From: Candidatus Tumulicola sp. | GTDB taxonomy: Bacteria; Vulcanimicrobiota; Vulcanimicrobiia; Eremiobacterales; Eremiobacteraceae | DNA: 64,000 nt | NCBI GenBank assembly: GCA_035601835.1 | Contig: DATNNM010000015.1 | Location: 1 to 64,000, forward strand | Direction of reading: 5' to 3' | Shown: positions 24,152 through 32,403 of the stretch, piece by piece | Numbering within the stretch: position 1 is the first letter of the stretch | How the letters are laid out: each line of letters begins with the position of its first letter | Notes under the pieces: generated by a model | Seen by the model: the letters and a program-made list of their open reading frames with translations, nothing else | The model's database searches: none | Told to the model about the DNA's origin: nothing | Position numbers and translations under genes: made by a program

Positions 24152-25354
24152 TTAACCATAGGTGATGCGGTAGACGTACCCGAGCTTGTCGTCGCTGATA
24201 TACAGCGAGCCGTCGGCTCCGACAGCAAGCCCGACGGGTCTTCCCAAATACGACCCGCTTTGCAGCCAGCCGGTCACGAAATCCATAATGCTGCTGGGCT
24301 GTCCGCTGGTGAACGTGATGAATACGACTTTATCGCCGGTCGGAACCGAGCGATCCCACGAGCCGTGAAACGCGACGAACGCGCCGCCCTTGTACGACGA
24401 CGGGAACATGGAGCCGTTATAAAAGACGATGCCGAGCGGTGCGGAGTGCGCCTGCATCGGGAACGTGTCCGCCTGTTGACCGGCGCAGCTTTGCGTGCCG
24501 GTGCCGTAGTCGGGATTAGCCTGCCGGGCGCCGGTGCTATCCGGGAAGCAACTCGGCCAGCCATAATTGCCGCCGTTGACGACCTTGTCGAATTCTTCGG
24601 TCGGCAAGTTCTCGTGATTGGGCGGCAGATCGTCGCGCTGGTTAACCACCATCCACAATTGGCCGCTGCCATCGAAAGCCAAACCGCTGCCGTTGCGCAC
24701 ACCCGAAGCATAGATTTGAGGATTCGTGCCGTCAGCGTTCATGTGCATCACGGTGGCGAGCAGATTTGAACCCTCGCTGCAGAGGTTGCAGTCGGATCCC
24801 GATGACTCGAATACGGTGCCGTCGGGCGCGATCGCGAGCGAGCGGTTGTTATGATCCCCATTTTCCGCTAAGCCGCTGTAAAGCGTTTGGACTAGCGTGC
24901 CGGTCGGGTAGCTCCGGATCACGCTGAGCCCCGTCCATGTCGCGATGTAGAGATCATTCCCGTGGAAAGCAAGGCCGTGTGGGCGCGGCAAGCCACTTGC
25001 GATGACTTGCGGTGCGGCGTTGACCGCGGTGCTCGGCTTGATGGCCACGACGGTGCCGTTGTCGGTTTGCGACACGATGAGATCGCCGTTTGGCGCGTAC
25101 GCGAGAAAGCGCGCGCCTGGAACGTTCGTGTTGACCATGGTGACGTGAAAGCCCGCCGGGACGCTCAAGGTCATGGGTGGGGTGGGACCGGGAGTCGGCG
25201 TCGGCCCCGAAGGTCCAGGGCTGGGCAAGGGGCTGATGGCGCCCGTTGCGCCGCTGCCGCTGCACGCCGCGAGCGAGCCGGCCATCCCGAGCATGGCTGC
25301 GGCCGCGAGGGAGAACCCAAGGAGTAGGGTCCGATCGCGATGCGTGCGATTCAT
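24152..25354 (-). CDS. PQQ-dependent sugar dehydrogenase-like lipoprotein, tandem paralogue
   Basis: 400 codons from ATG 25354 (MNRTHRDRTLLLGFSLAAAA). Lipobox LAAC near residue 30, then a Ser/Pro/Gly linker, then a propeller matching its neighbour: FHVTMVNTNVPGARFLAYAPNGDLIVSQTDNGTV, PHGLAFHGNDLYIATWTGL, DHNNRSLAIAPDGTVFESSGSDCNLCSE, LWMVVNQRDDLPP, NYGWPSCFPD, HSAPLGIVFYNGSMFP, GRPVGLAVGADGSLYISDD. Probably a periplasmic or surface dehydrogenase of sugars or aldoses; whether PQQ is bound cannot be told. The pair likely arose by tandem duplication. Confidence 0.85.
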   Translation of the reverse strand: MNRTHRDRTLLLGFSLAAAAMLGMAGSLAACSGSGATGAISPLPSPGPSGPTPTPGPTPPMTLSVPAGFHVTMVNTNVPGARFLAYAPNGDLIVSQTDNGTVVAIKPSTAVNAAPQVIASGLPRPHGLAFHGNDLYIATWTGLSVIRSYPTGTLVQTLYSGLAENGDHNNRSLAIAPDGTVFESSGSDCNLCSEGSNLLATVMHMNADGTNPQIYASGVRNGSGLAFDGSGQLWMVVNQRDDLPPNHENLPTEEFDKVVNGGNYGWPSCFPDSTGARQANPDYGTGTQSCAGQQADTFPMQAHSAPLGIVFYNGSMFPSSYKGGAFVAFHGSWDRSVPTGDKVVFITFTSGQPSSIMDFVTGWLQSGSYLGRPVGLAVGADGSLYISDDKLGYVYRITYG

Positions 25355-25381
25355 GGCGACGTTTCTCCGGTGCCCCGATTT

Positions 25382-25435
25382 CCGGGGCTAAAGCCCCGGC
25401 ACTACACCCCCGGGGCTAAAGCCCCGGCACTACAT
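25382..25435 (+). repeat. Two REP-like palindromes upstream of the tandem dehydrogenases
   Basis: Two CCGGGGCT-AA-AGCCCCGG units with tails CACTACA and CACTACAT. They lie in the presumed promoter region of the minus-strand gene. Bases 25436-25554 hold no gene I can support. Confidence 0.92.
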
Positions 25436-25554
25436 ATTCAATACCCTTATTTCGGATGTTTCGGCGTTAAAATACGAGGAACCCGCGCCCTAAGGCCCGG
25501 GTTCCGCCCCCATTTGTCGTCAGCGTGCGCTATATCGTTCGAGCGCTACGCGTA

Positions 25555-25905
25555 CTATTCTCTTCCAACCGATTCGTCGCGATCGTGCACGTTGCGGATG
25601 GGATTGTTTGGGCAATACCCACACGCATGCGCTGCAAGGTTGCGAAAAACGGCGGTCGTGACTTCCCGGCGAGCGGTTAGTCGGAATCGCGTGTAAGCGT
25701 CCTCGAAGGCGGTGTGATCGGTCACACGTTCAAAGAGGTCGCCGGTGAAGTGGAGGCAGCAGGCGCCGCACATGCTATCCGTCTTGAATAGCGGGCAGCG
25801 CTGAGTCAGCTTGCCGTGGTCCCCGAAGCGATGCCACGCCTCAGGACTAGGTTCGCTAGGACCTGTGATCAGGGAATCGAGCAAACTGTCGATTGCGTCG
25901 GGCAT
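25555..25905 (-). CDS. Cys-rich hypothetical protein
   Basis: 116 codons from ATG 25905 (MPDAIDSLLDSLITGPSEPS). Cysteines cluster as CPLFKTDSMCGACC (residues about 37-50) and HACGYCPNNP near 93, a spacing that could hold an Fe-S cluster or zinc. No family recognised. It is divergent from the small zinc-ribbon gene with about 30 bp between starts, so the two may share a control region. Confidence 0.55.
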   Translation of the reverse strand: MPDAIDSLLDSLITGPSEPSPEAWHRFGDHGKLTQRCPLFKTDSMCGACCLHFTGDLFERVTDHTAFEDAYTRFRLTARREVTTAVFRNLAAHACGYCPNNPIRNVHDRDESVGRE

Positions 25906-25934
25906 ACAGGTATGACGAGCGTAGGAGTGTTTTT

Positions 25935-26108
25935 GTGTCGCTCGGCAAAGCCCTCAGGGTGGACGAGGCGACCTTCGTCGTAGGCCAGCTTGCGGGACCC
26001 GGGACCTACCGTTGCGACACGTGCGGCAAGGAGACGGTCGAGTACGCCCTTTCCTTTGTCATCGAGCCGTGTTCGTGCGGCGGGACCGTCTTCCGCAGGG
26101 TCGATTGA
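25935..26108 (+). CDS. Small zinc-ribbon protein, 57 residues
   Basis: Start GTG 25935, with GGAG 8 bases upstream. The product contains a four-Cys ribbon, CDTCGKE near residue 30 and PCSCGGTVFRR near 48, the C-x2-C...C-x-C pattern of zinc-ribbon modules (the final knuckle is C-x-C rather than C-x2-C). Such small ribbons occur as stand-alone regulatory or redox partners. It ends 32 bp before the alpha/beta hydrolase gene and may be co-transcribed. Confidence 0.65.
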   Translation: MSLGKALRVDEATFVVGQLAGPGTYRCDTCGKETVEYALSFVIEPCSCGGTVFRRVD

Positions 26109-26140
26109 GCGGTTTCGGGCTCCTTAGAGTGGATTCACGT

Positions 26141-26905
26141 ATGCATTTCCGCGATGCGGGTCATGGGAGGACCCTCCTCCTGCTCCACGCGCTGCCGCTG
26201 GACGGGCGGATGTGGGACCACCAACGAGTCGTGCTGCAAGGCGATCTTCGCGTGATCGTGCCCGACTTTCCGGGTTTCGGCTTATCGCCTGCCCCGGACG
26301 GGTCTCCCAGCCTCGACGACTGGGCCGGCGAGCTTTTGGCGGCGCTGCGCGGGACCGGCGTGGAGGAGGCAGTGATTGCGGGAGGCTCGATGGGCGGCTA
26401 CGTCGCTTTGGCGATGCTGCGGGCTGCTCCGCAGTTCGTGCGAGGGCTCGCGCTGGTGAATAGCCGCGCAGCCGCCGACAGCGACGAGCAGCGCGCGGCT
26501 CGGCTCGCCGCGATCGAGAGGATCAAGGCCGAGGGTTTTACTTTCGTGATCGAGGGCGCGCCGGCATCGGCCCTCTCGAAGACCTCGCTCGCCGGACGGC
26601 CTGCCGCCGTGGCCCGGGTGCGAGCGATGGCCGCAGCCGCGACGCCGGCTGGGATCATCGCGGCTCAACGTGCGATTGGGGCGCGCCCGGACTCGCGAGT
26701 TTTGCTCGGCCAGGCAACGGTTCCGATCGCGATCATCCACGGGGAAGATGATCCGGTGGTGCCGATCGCCGAGGCGCGCGAGCTTGCGGCCTCGCTGTCG
26801 CATGCGACGTTCACGCCGATTCCGGAGGCCGGGCACTTGCCGAGCGTCGAGCAACCCGAGGCGGTGACGGCGGCGTTGCGCGAGTTGTTGCGGCGCGCGG
26901 GATGA
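26141..26905 (+). CDS. Alpha/beta hydrolase
   Basis: 254 codons from ATG 26141 (MHFRDAGHGRTLLLLHALPL). Oxyanion-hole motif LLLLHALP near residue 13; nucleophile elbow GGSMGG near 82 (catalytic Ser); acid in IIHGEDDPVVP near 200; catalytic His in IPEAGHLPSVEQPEAV near 230. The fold and spacing match small-molecule hydrolases such as carboxylesterases and pimeloyl- or 3-oxoadipate-type hydrolases; the substrate is not predictable. Confidence 0.85.
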   Translation: MHFRDAGHGRTLLLLHALPLDGRMWDHQRVVLQGDLRVIVPDFPGFGLSPAPDGSPSLDDWAGELLAALRGTGVEEAVIAGGSMGGYVALAMLRAAPQFVRGLALVNSRAAADSDEQRAARLAAIERIKAEGFTFVIEGAPASALSKTSLAGRPAAVARVRAMAAAATPAGIIAAQRAIGARPDSRVLLGQATVPIAIIHGEDDPVVPIAEARELAASLSHATFTPIPEAGHLPSVEQPEAVTAALRELLRRAG

Positions 26906-26908
26906 TTT

Positions 26909-26963
26909 CCGGGGCTAAAGCCCGGCACTACTTGCGTGCACGGACCTAAAGGTCCGTGGGTAC
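26909..26963 (+). repeat. Two REP-like palindromes between convergent genes
   Basis: CCGGGGCT-AA-AGCCCGG (one base deleted) with tail CACTAC, then CACGGACCT-AA-AGGTCCGTG with tail GGTAC. Confidence 0.88.
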
Positions 26964-26965
26964 GA

Positions 26966-27490
26966 TTATGCCGTGATTTTTTTCCCGGATTTGAATTCCC
27001 ACGGCAAGGCTTGCTCGTTGGCGTAGCGACGCCAGCCTGTCGGCTTTATGCCGCCGAACTTCGCCAGCACGTGCACACCGACGACGGCTTTGCCTTCGCC
27101 AAAGCCAGGCAAGGCGCGCAACCGTGCGTATAGATCATCCGCCGTCTTGGCGCGCTTCCACACGTTCGCGCCGCGATTGCCGTAATCTTCAGCGATGATC
27201 TTGCACAGCTGGCGCACGCGCTTGGCCATCATCCCGGGAAAGCGATGCAGCGCCGGCGGTGTCCGGAAGATCTTGTCGAGCTTGGCCGGCGGCGTGGCAG
27301 CGATTTTGCGCGCGTCGATGTGGCCCAGCCGTTCGCGCAGCACGAACGGCGAACTGAAGGCTTTTTCGGTGCGCACCTGCTGGTCGAGGCACATGCCGAT
27401 CAGCAGTGCGGTGCCGTCGCGCGCGAGCAGCGCGTTCGCCGCGGCGTCAGGGGTGAAGGGAAACGAGGACTTTGCCATGAGGCGGCGCAC
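26966..27490 (-). CDS. HhH-GPD family base-excision repair protein
   Basis: 174 codons from GTG 27490 (GGGGAC upstream) or ATG 27478. The sequence FALL-like core ALLIGMCLDQQVRTEKAFSSPFVL, followed by LDKIFRTPPALHRFPGMMAKRV and the helix-hairpin-helix LPGFGEGKAVVGVHVLAKFGG, matches the short uncharacterised HhH-GPD group (TIGR03252 type) typical of Actinobacteria. The role is inferred to be base-excision glycosylase-like; the catalytic Asp/Lys is not evident. Confidence 0.78.
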   Translation of the reverse strand: MRRLMAKSSFPFTPDAAANALLARDGTALLIGMCLDQQVRTEKAFSSPFVLRERLGHIDARKIAATPPAKLDKIFRTPPALHRFPGMMAKRVRQLCKIIAEDYGNRGANVWKRAKTADDLYARLRALPGFGEGKAVVGVHVLAKFGGIKPTGWRRYANEQALPWEFKSGKKITA

Positions 27491-27514
27491 TTTGTCCCCG
27501 TTGTCATCTTTGCC

Positions 27515-27565
27515 TCCGAGCTTCGCTCGGAGCGCTACACCCGAGCTTCGCTCGGGTCGCTACAT
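27515..27565 (+). repeat. Two REP-like palindromes in a divergent gap
   Basis: CCGAGC-TTC-GCTCGG with tail AGCGCTACAC, then CCGAGC-TTC-GCTCGG with tail GTCGCTACAT, only 13 bp before the DUF885 start. Confidence 0.92.
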
Positions 27566-27577
27566 GATGGAGCGTTA

Positions 27578-29320
27578 ATGCGTCTATTCTCTTTGGCCCT
27601 CGTCGCGCTCGCGACGCTCGTCATCTCGGCGATGCCGGTGCGGGCGGCTGCGGCCGGCGGCGATTTCAAACAACTCGTCAGTCAATACCTGGATGAGTCT
27701 GAGGCACAAGATCCGCTGTTCGCGAGCGGCATCGGGATCCACACCTACGACGACAAGTTGCCCGATCTGTCGCCGACCGGACACGCCGCATCGCTGCGCT
27801 GGGAGCAGGGCTGGCGCGCGCGCTTCGCGGCGCTTGACGCAGCGCAGCTCAGCACCGACGACCAGGCAGACCTTCGACGTTTGAAAGATCAGATCGACGC
27901 GGATCTCTTCGAAGACGCCGCGCTTCGCCCGTTCGCGAACGATCCGGGGATTTTCGTGGGCACGATCGGCGACGGCGCCTACTCGTTGACCGGCCGGCCC
28001 TTTGCTCCCCTCGAGACGCGACTGCGCCATCTCGCGTCGCGCATCAAGCTCGTTCCCGACATCGTGCGCGCCGCCGAAGCCAACTTGAACCACCCGCCGC
28101 GGGTCTTCACCGAGCTCGCGATCGATCAAAACCTGGGCAACATCGACATGTACGAGCACGACCTCGTCGCATTGGCGAAGCAGGCCTCGCCGGAGACGCG
28201 CAAGCGCATGCTCGCGGCGCTGCCGGCGGCGATCGCAAGTCTCCACGACCTTCAAGCGTTCTTGAGCGGTCCGCTGCTCGCGCAATCCACCGGCAACCCG
28301 CGCGTCGGCGCGGCGGTGTTCGATCGCGAACTGCAGCTCGTCGTCGGAACCGATACGCCGCGACCCGTGCTCGTCGCGCGGGCGCGCGCGGCCTTCGCCG
28401 CCACGCGCGCGGAGATGTTGCACCTGGCGCTGCCGCTGGACCAGAAATTCTTCGCCGATCGCCGGCACCTCGAAAGCGGCGATGCGTACACCAACGCGGT
28501 CGTCGGCGAAGTGCTCGATCGGCTCGCCGACAACCACCCGAGCGCGAACGCCGTGTTCGCGACCGCCAAGGCCGATGTGGCCAAGCTCGAGGCGTTTCTG
28601 CGCAGCCATCCGGTCGTGCCGCTGCCAAAACCCGACACGCTCTCGGTCGTTCCCACGCCGGCGTTCATGGCGGGCGTGGCCGGCGCGAGCATGTCGCCGC
28701 CAGGACCGTTCACGCCCCTCGCGGGCTCGTATTACTACATCGATCGCATTCCGGCGACGTGGTCGGCGGATCGCGTGCGCTCGTACTTGCGCGAGAACAA
28801 TGATTACGAGATGCAGATCCTCTCGCTGCACGAGGCCGTGCCGGGCCACTACGTCCAGTTCCGTTACGGCGCCAACGTACCGTCGCTGGTCCGACGGGTA
28901 TGGACCAGCGGATCGTACGACGAGGGCTGGGCCATCTACACCGAAGGCATGATGCTGGACTCAGGCTTTGGCGCGGGGGACGTCGGCCTTCGCCTCTTCC
29001 AATTGAAGTGGCGGCTGCGGGAATATGCCAACGTGATCATCGACGCCGAATACCACGCCGGTTCGCTGACCAAAGCGCAGTGCATGAACCTGTTGATGAA
29101 CGGAGCGTTTCAGGAGCGCGCGCAGGCCGAGACGAAGTGGCATCGTTTGGAGTTGTCGCACGACCAGCTCACGACGTATTTCGCGGGCTATTACGACATC
29201 ATGCAGGCCTGGCAGGCGCGGCACGGCCGCTATGGCGTGGCCGAATTCAATCGCAAGCTTTTGGAGATGGGATCGGTGGAGCCGCGCTTCATCGATGGGT
29301 TGCTCGACCGGCAGCGCTAG
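27578..29320 (+). CDS. Secreted DUF885 family protein (putative metallopeptidase)
   Basis: 580 codons from ATG 27578 (MRLFSLALVALATLVISAMP), with GGAG 6 bases upstream. The signal peptide ends near residue 22 at RAA. DUF885 members share the zincin-like motif LHEAVPGHYVQ (seen near residue 415: H-E-x-x-x-G-H), with a second conserved block SYDEGWAIYTEGMMLDSGFG about 30 residues later supplying a Glu, and YHAGSLTKAQCMNLLM near 490. Probably an exported metal-dependent peptidase. The N-terminal open extension before 27578 translates repeat and was rejected. Confidence 0.88.
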   Translation: MRLFSLALVALATLVISAMPVRAAAAGGDFKQLVSQYLDESEAQDPLFASGIGIHTYDDKLPDLSPTGHAASLRWEQGWRARFAALDAAQLSTDDQADLRRLKDQIDADLFEDAALRPFANDPGIFVGTIGDGAYSLTGRPFAPLETRLRHLASRIKLVPDIVRAAEANLNHPPRVFTELAIDQNLGNIDMYEHDLVALAKQASPETRKRMLAALPAAIASLHDLQAFLSGPLLAQSTGNPRVGAAVFDRELQLVVGTDTPRPVLVARARAAFAATRAEMLHLALPLDQKFFADRRHLESGDAYTNAVVGEVLDRLADNHPSANAVFATAKADVAKLEAFLRSHPVVPLPKPDTLSVVPTPAFMAGVAGASMSPPGPFTPLAGSYYYIDRIPATWSADRVRSYLRENNDYEMQILSLHEAVPGHYVQFRYGANVPSLVRRVWTSGSYDEGWAIYTEGMMLDSGFGAGDVGLRLFQLKWRLREYANVIIDAEYHAGSLTKAQCMNLLMNGAFQERAQAETKWHRLELSHDQLTTYFAGYYDIMQAWQARHGRYGVAEFNRKLLEMGSVEPRFIDGLLDRQR

Positions 29321-29346
29321 CACGGAGCTAAAGCTCCGTGGCTACA
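29321..29346 (+). repeat. REP-like palindrome that provides the tag stop codon
   Basis: CACGGAGCT-AA-AGCTCCGTG with tail GCTACA, directly after the DUF885 stop. On the minus strand it encodes the last residues VATEL and the stop of the DNA glycosylase gene. Confidence 0.92.
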
Positions 29347-29906
29347 AGCGCGCGATCGTGCCAGGCGCAATCGAGCAGGTGATCGTTCACCATGCCTACG
29401 CCTTGCATGAACGCGTAGCAGATCGTGGGGCCCACGAAGCGAAAGCCGCGCTTGCGCAGGTCCTTGCTCAACGCCTCCGCGCGTTTCGTGGATGCGGGCA
29501 CTTCGGAGATGCGGCGCCGCTTGCCGTCGATCGGGGCTCCGTCGACGAAACTCCAGACATATGCGTCGAAGCTGCCAAACTCGCGCTGCGCTGCCAGAAA
29601 CGCTCGGGCGTTGGCTACCGTCGATTCGATCTTCAAGCGGTTGCGCACGATGCTGGCGTCGCCCATCAGCTTCTTGATCCGCGCCGGCGTGAAGCGCGCC
29701 ACGCGCGCGGGATCGAATCCGGCGAAGGCCTTTTGATAGCGCGCGCGTTTGCGCAGGATCGTCTCCCAGCTCAGTCCTGCTTGCGCGCCCTCCAACGTGA
29801 GAAACTCGAAGAGGATGCGATCGTCATGCGCCGGCACACCCCACTCTTCGTCATGGTAGCGCATCATGGGCTCGCTTCTCGCCCAGGGGCAGCGTTTGAG
29901 GGTCAT
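29328..29906 (-). CDS. tag: DNA-3-methyladenine glycosylase I
   Basis: 192 codons from ATG 29906 (MTLKRCPWARSEPMMRYHDE). TagI excises 3-methyladenine from alkylated DNA. Signatures: RCPWA with the zinc-ligand Cys, MRYHDEEWGVPAHDDRILFEFLTLEGAQAGLSWETILRKR near residue 15, and C-terminal FRFVGPTICYAFMQGVGMVNDHLLDCAWH, with the H and C zinc ligands. The last five residues come from a REP-like element. The upstream extension to 29945 does not match the family. Confidence 0.92.
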   Translation of the reverse strand: MTLKRCPWARSEPMMRYHDEEWGVPAHDDRILFEFLTLEGAQAGLSWETILRKRARYQKAFAGFDPARVARFTPARIKKLMGDASIVRNRLKIESTVANARAFLAAQREFGSFDAYVWSFVDGAPIDGKRRRISEVPASTKRAEALSKDLRKRGFRFVGPTICYAFMQGVGMVNDHLLDCAWHDRALVATEL

Positions 29907-29948
29907 GAATGAGCGTTCACCGCCCTTTCGAGCGGCTCCCGGCAAAGA

Positions 29949-30035
29949 ACTAAAGGTCCGAGCCGCTAAGTGTAGGGTCCGACACCGGGGCTAAAGCCCC
30001 GGCACTACACCCGAACTTCGTTCGAGTCGCTACAT
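29949..30035 (+). repeat. Three REP-like elements upstream of the inositol-phosphatase operon
   Basis: A degenerate GAACT-AA-AGGTCCGAG unit near 29949, CCGGGGCT type at 29984-30009, and CCGAAC-TTC-GTTCGAG (29-30 kb variant of the CCGAGC type) at 30011-30035. Confidence 0.85.
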
Positions 30036-30051
30036 CTTGGAGGCTTTTTCG

Positions 30052-30732
30052 ATGCTCGTAGGACTTCTCGCCGCCGGCACGCTCATGGTGGCCGACGCCA
30101 CCGCGCCGCCCGGCATCACGCCTTTGCGCGAGGTGGTGTATAAGGTCAAAACGTCGCTTCAGGTCAGCGGCAACTCGCAATCATACGAGGGTATGGGCAG
30201 CACCAACCAGTTCGTCACCGACGATGGCACGGTGCGGATCGACATCATGGCCGTCCAGAGCAACGTGCTCGGCATCGACGTCACGGAAATCATGAACAAG
30301 AAGGGCACGCCTTCGAAGTATCAGGGCAACGTGACCCCGGACGGCACGGTGAACTTCGGGCCATCGACCATCAGCGACGCCACGCGCGAGCTGCTCCAAT
30401 TTTTCGGCACGCAATTCTTGGCGACGGATAGCGTCAACGTCGGTTCGAAGTGGCAGACGTCGCTCACGCGCGGAGCCGCGAAAGTCGATACCGATTTCGC
30501 GGTCACGAAGATCGATGGGCTGCTGCTCACAATCAACGAGGATCAGCGCATCAGTGTCAAGACGACCGGCGCCAACGGCACGACCAGAGGCACGATCGTC
30601 TTCAAGCCGAGCCTGCTCGTGCCGGTCAGCGGCGACCTCAGCAAGGTCTTCACGCAGTCCACGCCCGAGGGTTTCGTCAAGCAGACGCTGTCGCTGCATT
30701 TCGAGCGCGTTTCTGATTCGCGCGACAAATGA
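30052..30732 (+). CDS. Secreted hypothetical protein, first gene of a three-gene operon
   Basis: 226 codons from ATG 30052, with GGAGG 8 bases upstream. A short N-terminal hydrophobic stretch (MLVGLLAAGTLMVADATA) suggests export. The mature part is predicted all-beta (VYKVKTSLQVSGNSQSYEGMG; TVRIDIMAVQSN; TTRGTIVFKPSLLVPVSG) and ends LSLHFERVSD. No family recognised. Its stop abuts the ATG of the inositol-phosphatase gene, so the two are co-transcribed. Confidence 0.7.
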   Translation: MLVGLLAAGTLMVADATAPPGITPLREVVYKVKTSLQVSGNSQSYEGMGSTNQFVTDDGTVRIDIMAVQSNVLGIDVTEIMNKKGTPSKYQGNVTPDGTVNFGPSTISDATRELLQFFGTQFLATDSVNVGSKWQTSLTRGAAKVDTDFAVTKIDGLLLTINEDQRISVKTTGANGTTRGTIVFKPSLLVPVSGDLSKVFTQSTPEGFVKQTLSLHFERVSDSRDK

Positions 30733-31518
30733 ATGACCGCTGTCGGCCTTGACGCGCTGCTCGAGTTCGCCGTTGAGATAGCGCGCAGCGCCGGCGAGCG
30801 CACGTTGCCGTACTTCCGCAACCAGACCAAGATCGAACGCAAGGCTGACGGCAGCTTCGTCACGCCGGCCGACCTCGAAACCGAGGAGTATCTGCGGCAA
30901 CGCATCGCCGAGCGCTTTCCGGACGACGCTATCGTGGGCGAAGAGTTCGGCGAGCGCACGGGCGCCTCCGAGCGCACCTGGATCATCGATCCGATCGATG
31001 GCACGTTTTCGTTCGTGCACGGGGTGCCCATATACGGCGTGCTCGTGGGCCTGGAGACGGGCGGCGACGCGGTGTTGGGCGTCGCCTCGTTTCCGGCGCT
31101 CGGCGACACCGTGTGCGCGGCGCGCGGCCAGGGCTGTTTCCTCAATGGCGCGGCGGCGCGCGTTTCGACAATCTCGACGCTGGCCGATGCGCTGGTGCTC
31201 TTCAATTACCCGGCCACTAGTGCGGGGCAAAGCGACGAGAGCGCGTTTGCCGCGGCGGAGAAAGTGCGGCGACGGGTCGGCGCGCAACGCGGATGGGGCG
31301 ATTGTTACGGGCACACCCTGGTGGCCACCGGGCGTGCCGAGATCATGCTCGATCCCAAGGTCAATGTCTGGGATCTGGCCGCGCTGTTGCCCATCATCGA
31401 AGAGGCGGGCGGCACGCTCACCGATTTCGCCGGCCGGCGCACGATTCGCGGCAACAACGCGGTCACGACGAACCGCGTGCTCCTGCCCGAAGTCTTGAAA
31501 ATTCTTGCCGAGCCGTAG
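30733..31518 (+). CDS. Inositol monophosphatase family protein (HisN/IMPase-like)
   Basis: 261 codons from ATG 30733. Metal and substrate motifs: TPADLETEEYLRQRI (D-x-x-x-E), IVGEEFGE (the G-E-E motif) near residue 72, WIIDPIDGTFSFVHGVPIYG near 90, and CYGHTLVATGRAEIMLDPKVNVWDLAALLPIIEEAGG near 195 (W-D motif). Mg-dependent phosphatase of sugar or inositol phosphates; in bacteria lacking other candidates such genes often serve as histidinol-phosphate phosphatase. It follows the secreted gene with zero spacing. Confidence 0.88.
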   Translation: MTAVGLDALLEFAVEIARSAGERTLPYFRNQTKIERKADGSFVTPADLETEEYLRQRIAERFPDDAIVGEEFGERTGASERTWIIDPIDGTFSFVHGVPIYGVLVGLETGGDAVLGVASFPALGDTVCAARGQGCFLNGAAARVSTISTLADALVLFNYPATSAGQSDESAFAAAEKVRRRVGAQRGWGDCYGHTLVATGRAEIMLDPKVNVWDLAALLPIIEEAGGTLTDFAGRRTIRGNNAVTTNRVLLPEVLKILAEP

Positions 31519-31524
31519 TCTTCG

Positions 31525-32403
31525 ATGAGCAAGCGAGTCGCTGCGAATCTTTACTTCGTCTTGCTCTGTTGGATCTGGGGCTCTACGTGGCTGGCCATCA
31601 AGTGGGGCTTGGTGGGCGTGCCGCCGGCGACAGGCGTGGCCTTGCGTTTCGTCATCTCGGGCGTCCTCCTCATGGCGATCGCGCTGCTGTTCCGTACGGC
31701 GTGGCCTCGCGGGCCTGAGTTCCGGGGGCAGGTGCTGCTCCAGGGCGCCACGATCGCGGCGAACTATTTCCTCATCTACTGGGCGGAGCAGACCGTGCCA
31801 AGCGGACTCACCGCGGTGTTGTTCGCCGTGACCCCGATCCTTATCAGCGTCATCGCGGCGTTCGTGTTCCGCATCGAGCGCTTCAACGCGTACAAGGTCG
31901 TGGGATTGCTCGTAGGCTTTGGCGGCGTCGCCGTGATCTACTGGGCTGAGGTCGTTCGCGCGGCTCACGCGCCCTGGCAAGGCGTCGCGGCGGTGCTGCT
32001 CTCTGCATTGATCGCCGCCTTCAGCCTGGTTGCGATCAAACATTGGGGCGCCGATTTTTCGCCCTTGGCGATCGCGGCGCCGAGCCAATTGCTTGCGGGC
32101 CTGTTGCTGACACTGCTCGCTTTGATGCTCGACCTTCATACGCCGGTGCACTTCAGCGTGCAGGCCGTCGCCGCGCTGGCGTATTTGACGATCTTTGGTT
32201 CGGCGATCGCGTTTCTTGCTTACTATTGGCTCTTGCGCGTCATCCCCGCCACTAGGGTCTCGCTCTTTTTGTACGTGACGCCGGTCGTCGCGGTCGTATT
32301 GGGGACCTTGCTTGGGCACGAGCAGCTCGCCGTGCAGACTGGGATCGGAGCGGTGCTCGTTTTTGCGAGCATCGCGTTGATGCGAATAGAGCCGAAGCGT
32401 TAG
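31525..32403 (+). CDS. EamA/DMT family transporter
   Basis: 292 codons from ATG 31525. Ten hydrophobic segments in two EamA repeats; the first is LYFVLLCWIWGSTWLAIKWGLVGVPP, with the W-G-S/T-x-W motif typical of the family, and the second repeat begins GVAAVLLSALIAAFSLVAIKHWG. An inner-membrane metabolite exporter or importer; the substrate cannot be predicted. Its stop overlaps that of the convergent esterase gene by 4 bp. Confidence 0.9.
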   Translation: MSKRVAANLYFVLLCWIWGSTWLAIKWGLVGVPPATGVALRFVISGVLLMAIALLFRTAWPRGPEFRGQVLLQGATIAANYFLIYWAEQTVPSGLTAVLFAVTPILISVIAAFVFRIERFNAYKVVGLLVGFGGVAVIYWAEVVRAAHAPWQGVAAVLLSALIAAFSLVAIKHWGADFSPLAIAAPSQLLAGLLLTLLALMLDLHTPVHFSVQAVAALAYLTIFGSAIAFLAYYWLLRVIPATRVSLFLYVTPVVAVVLGTLLGHEQLAVQTGIGAVLVFASIALMRIEPKR

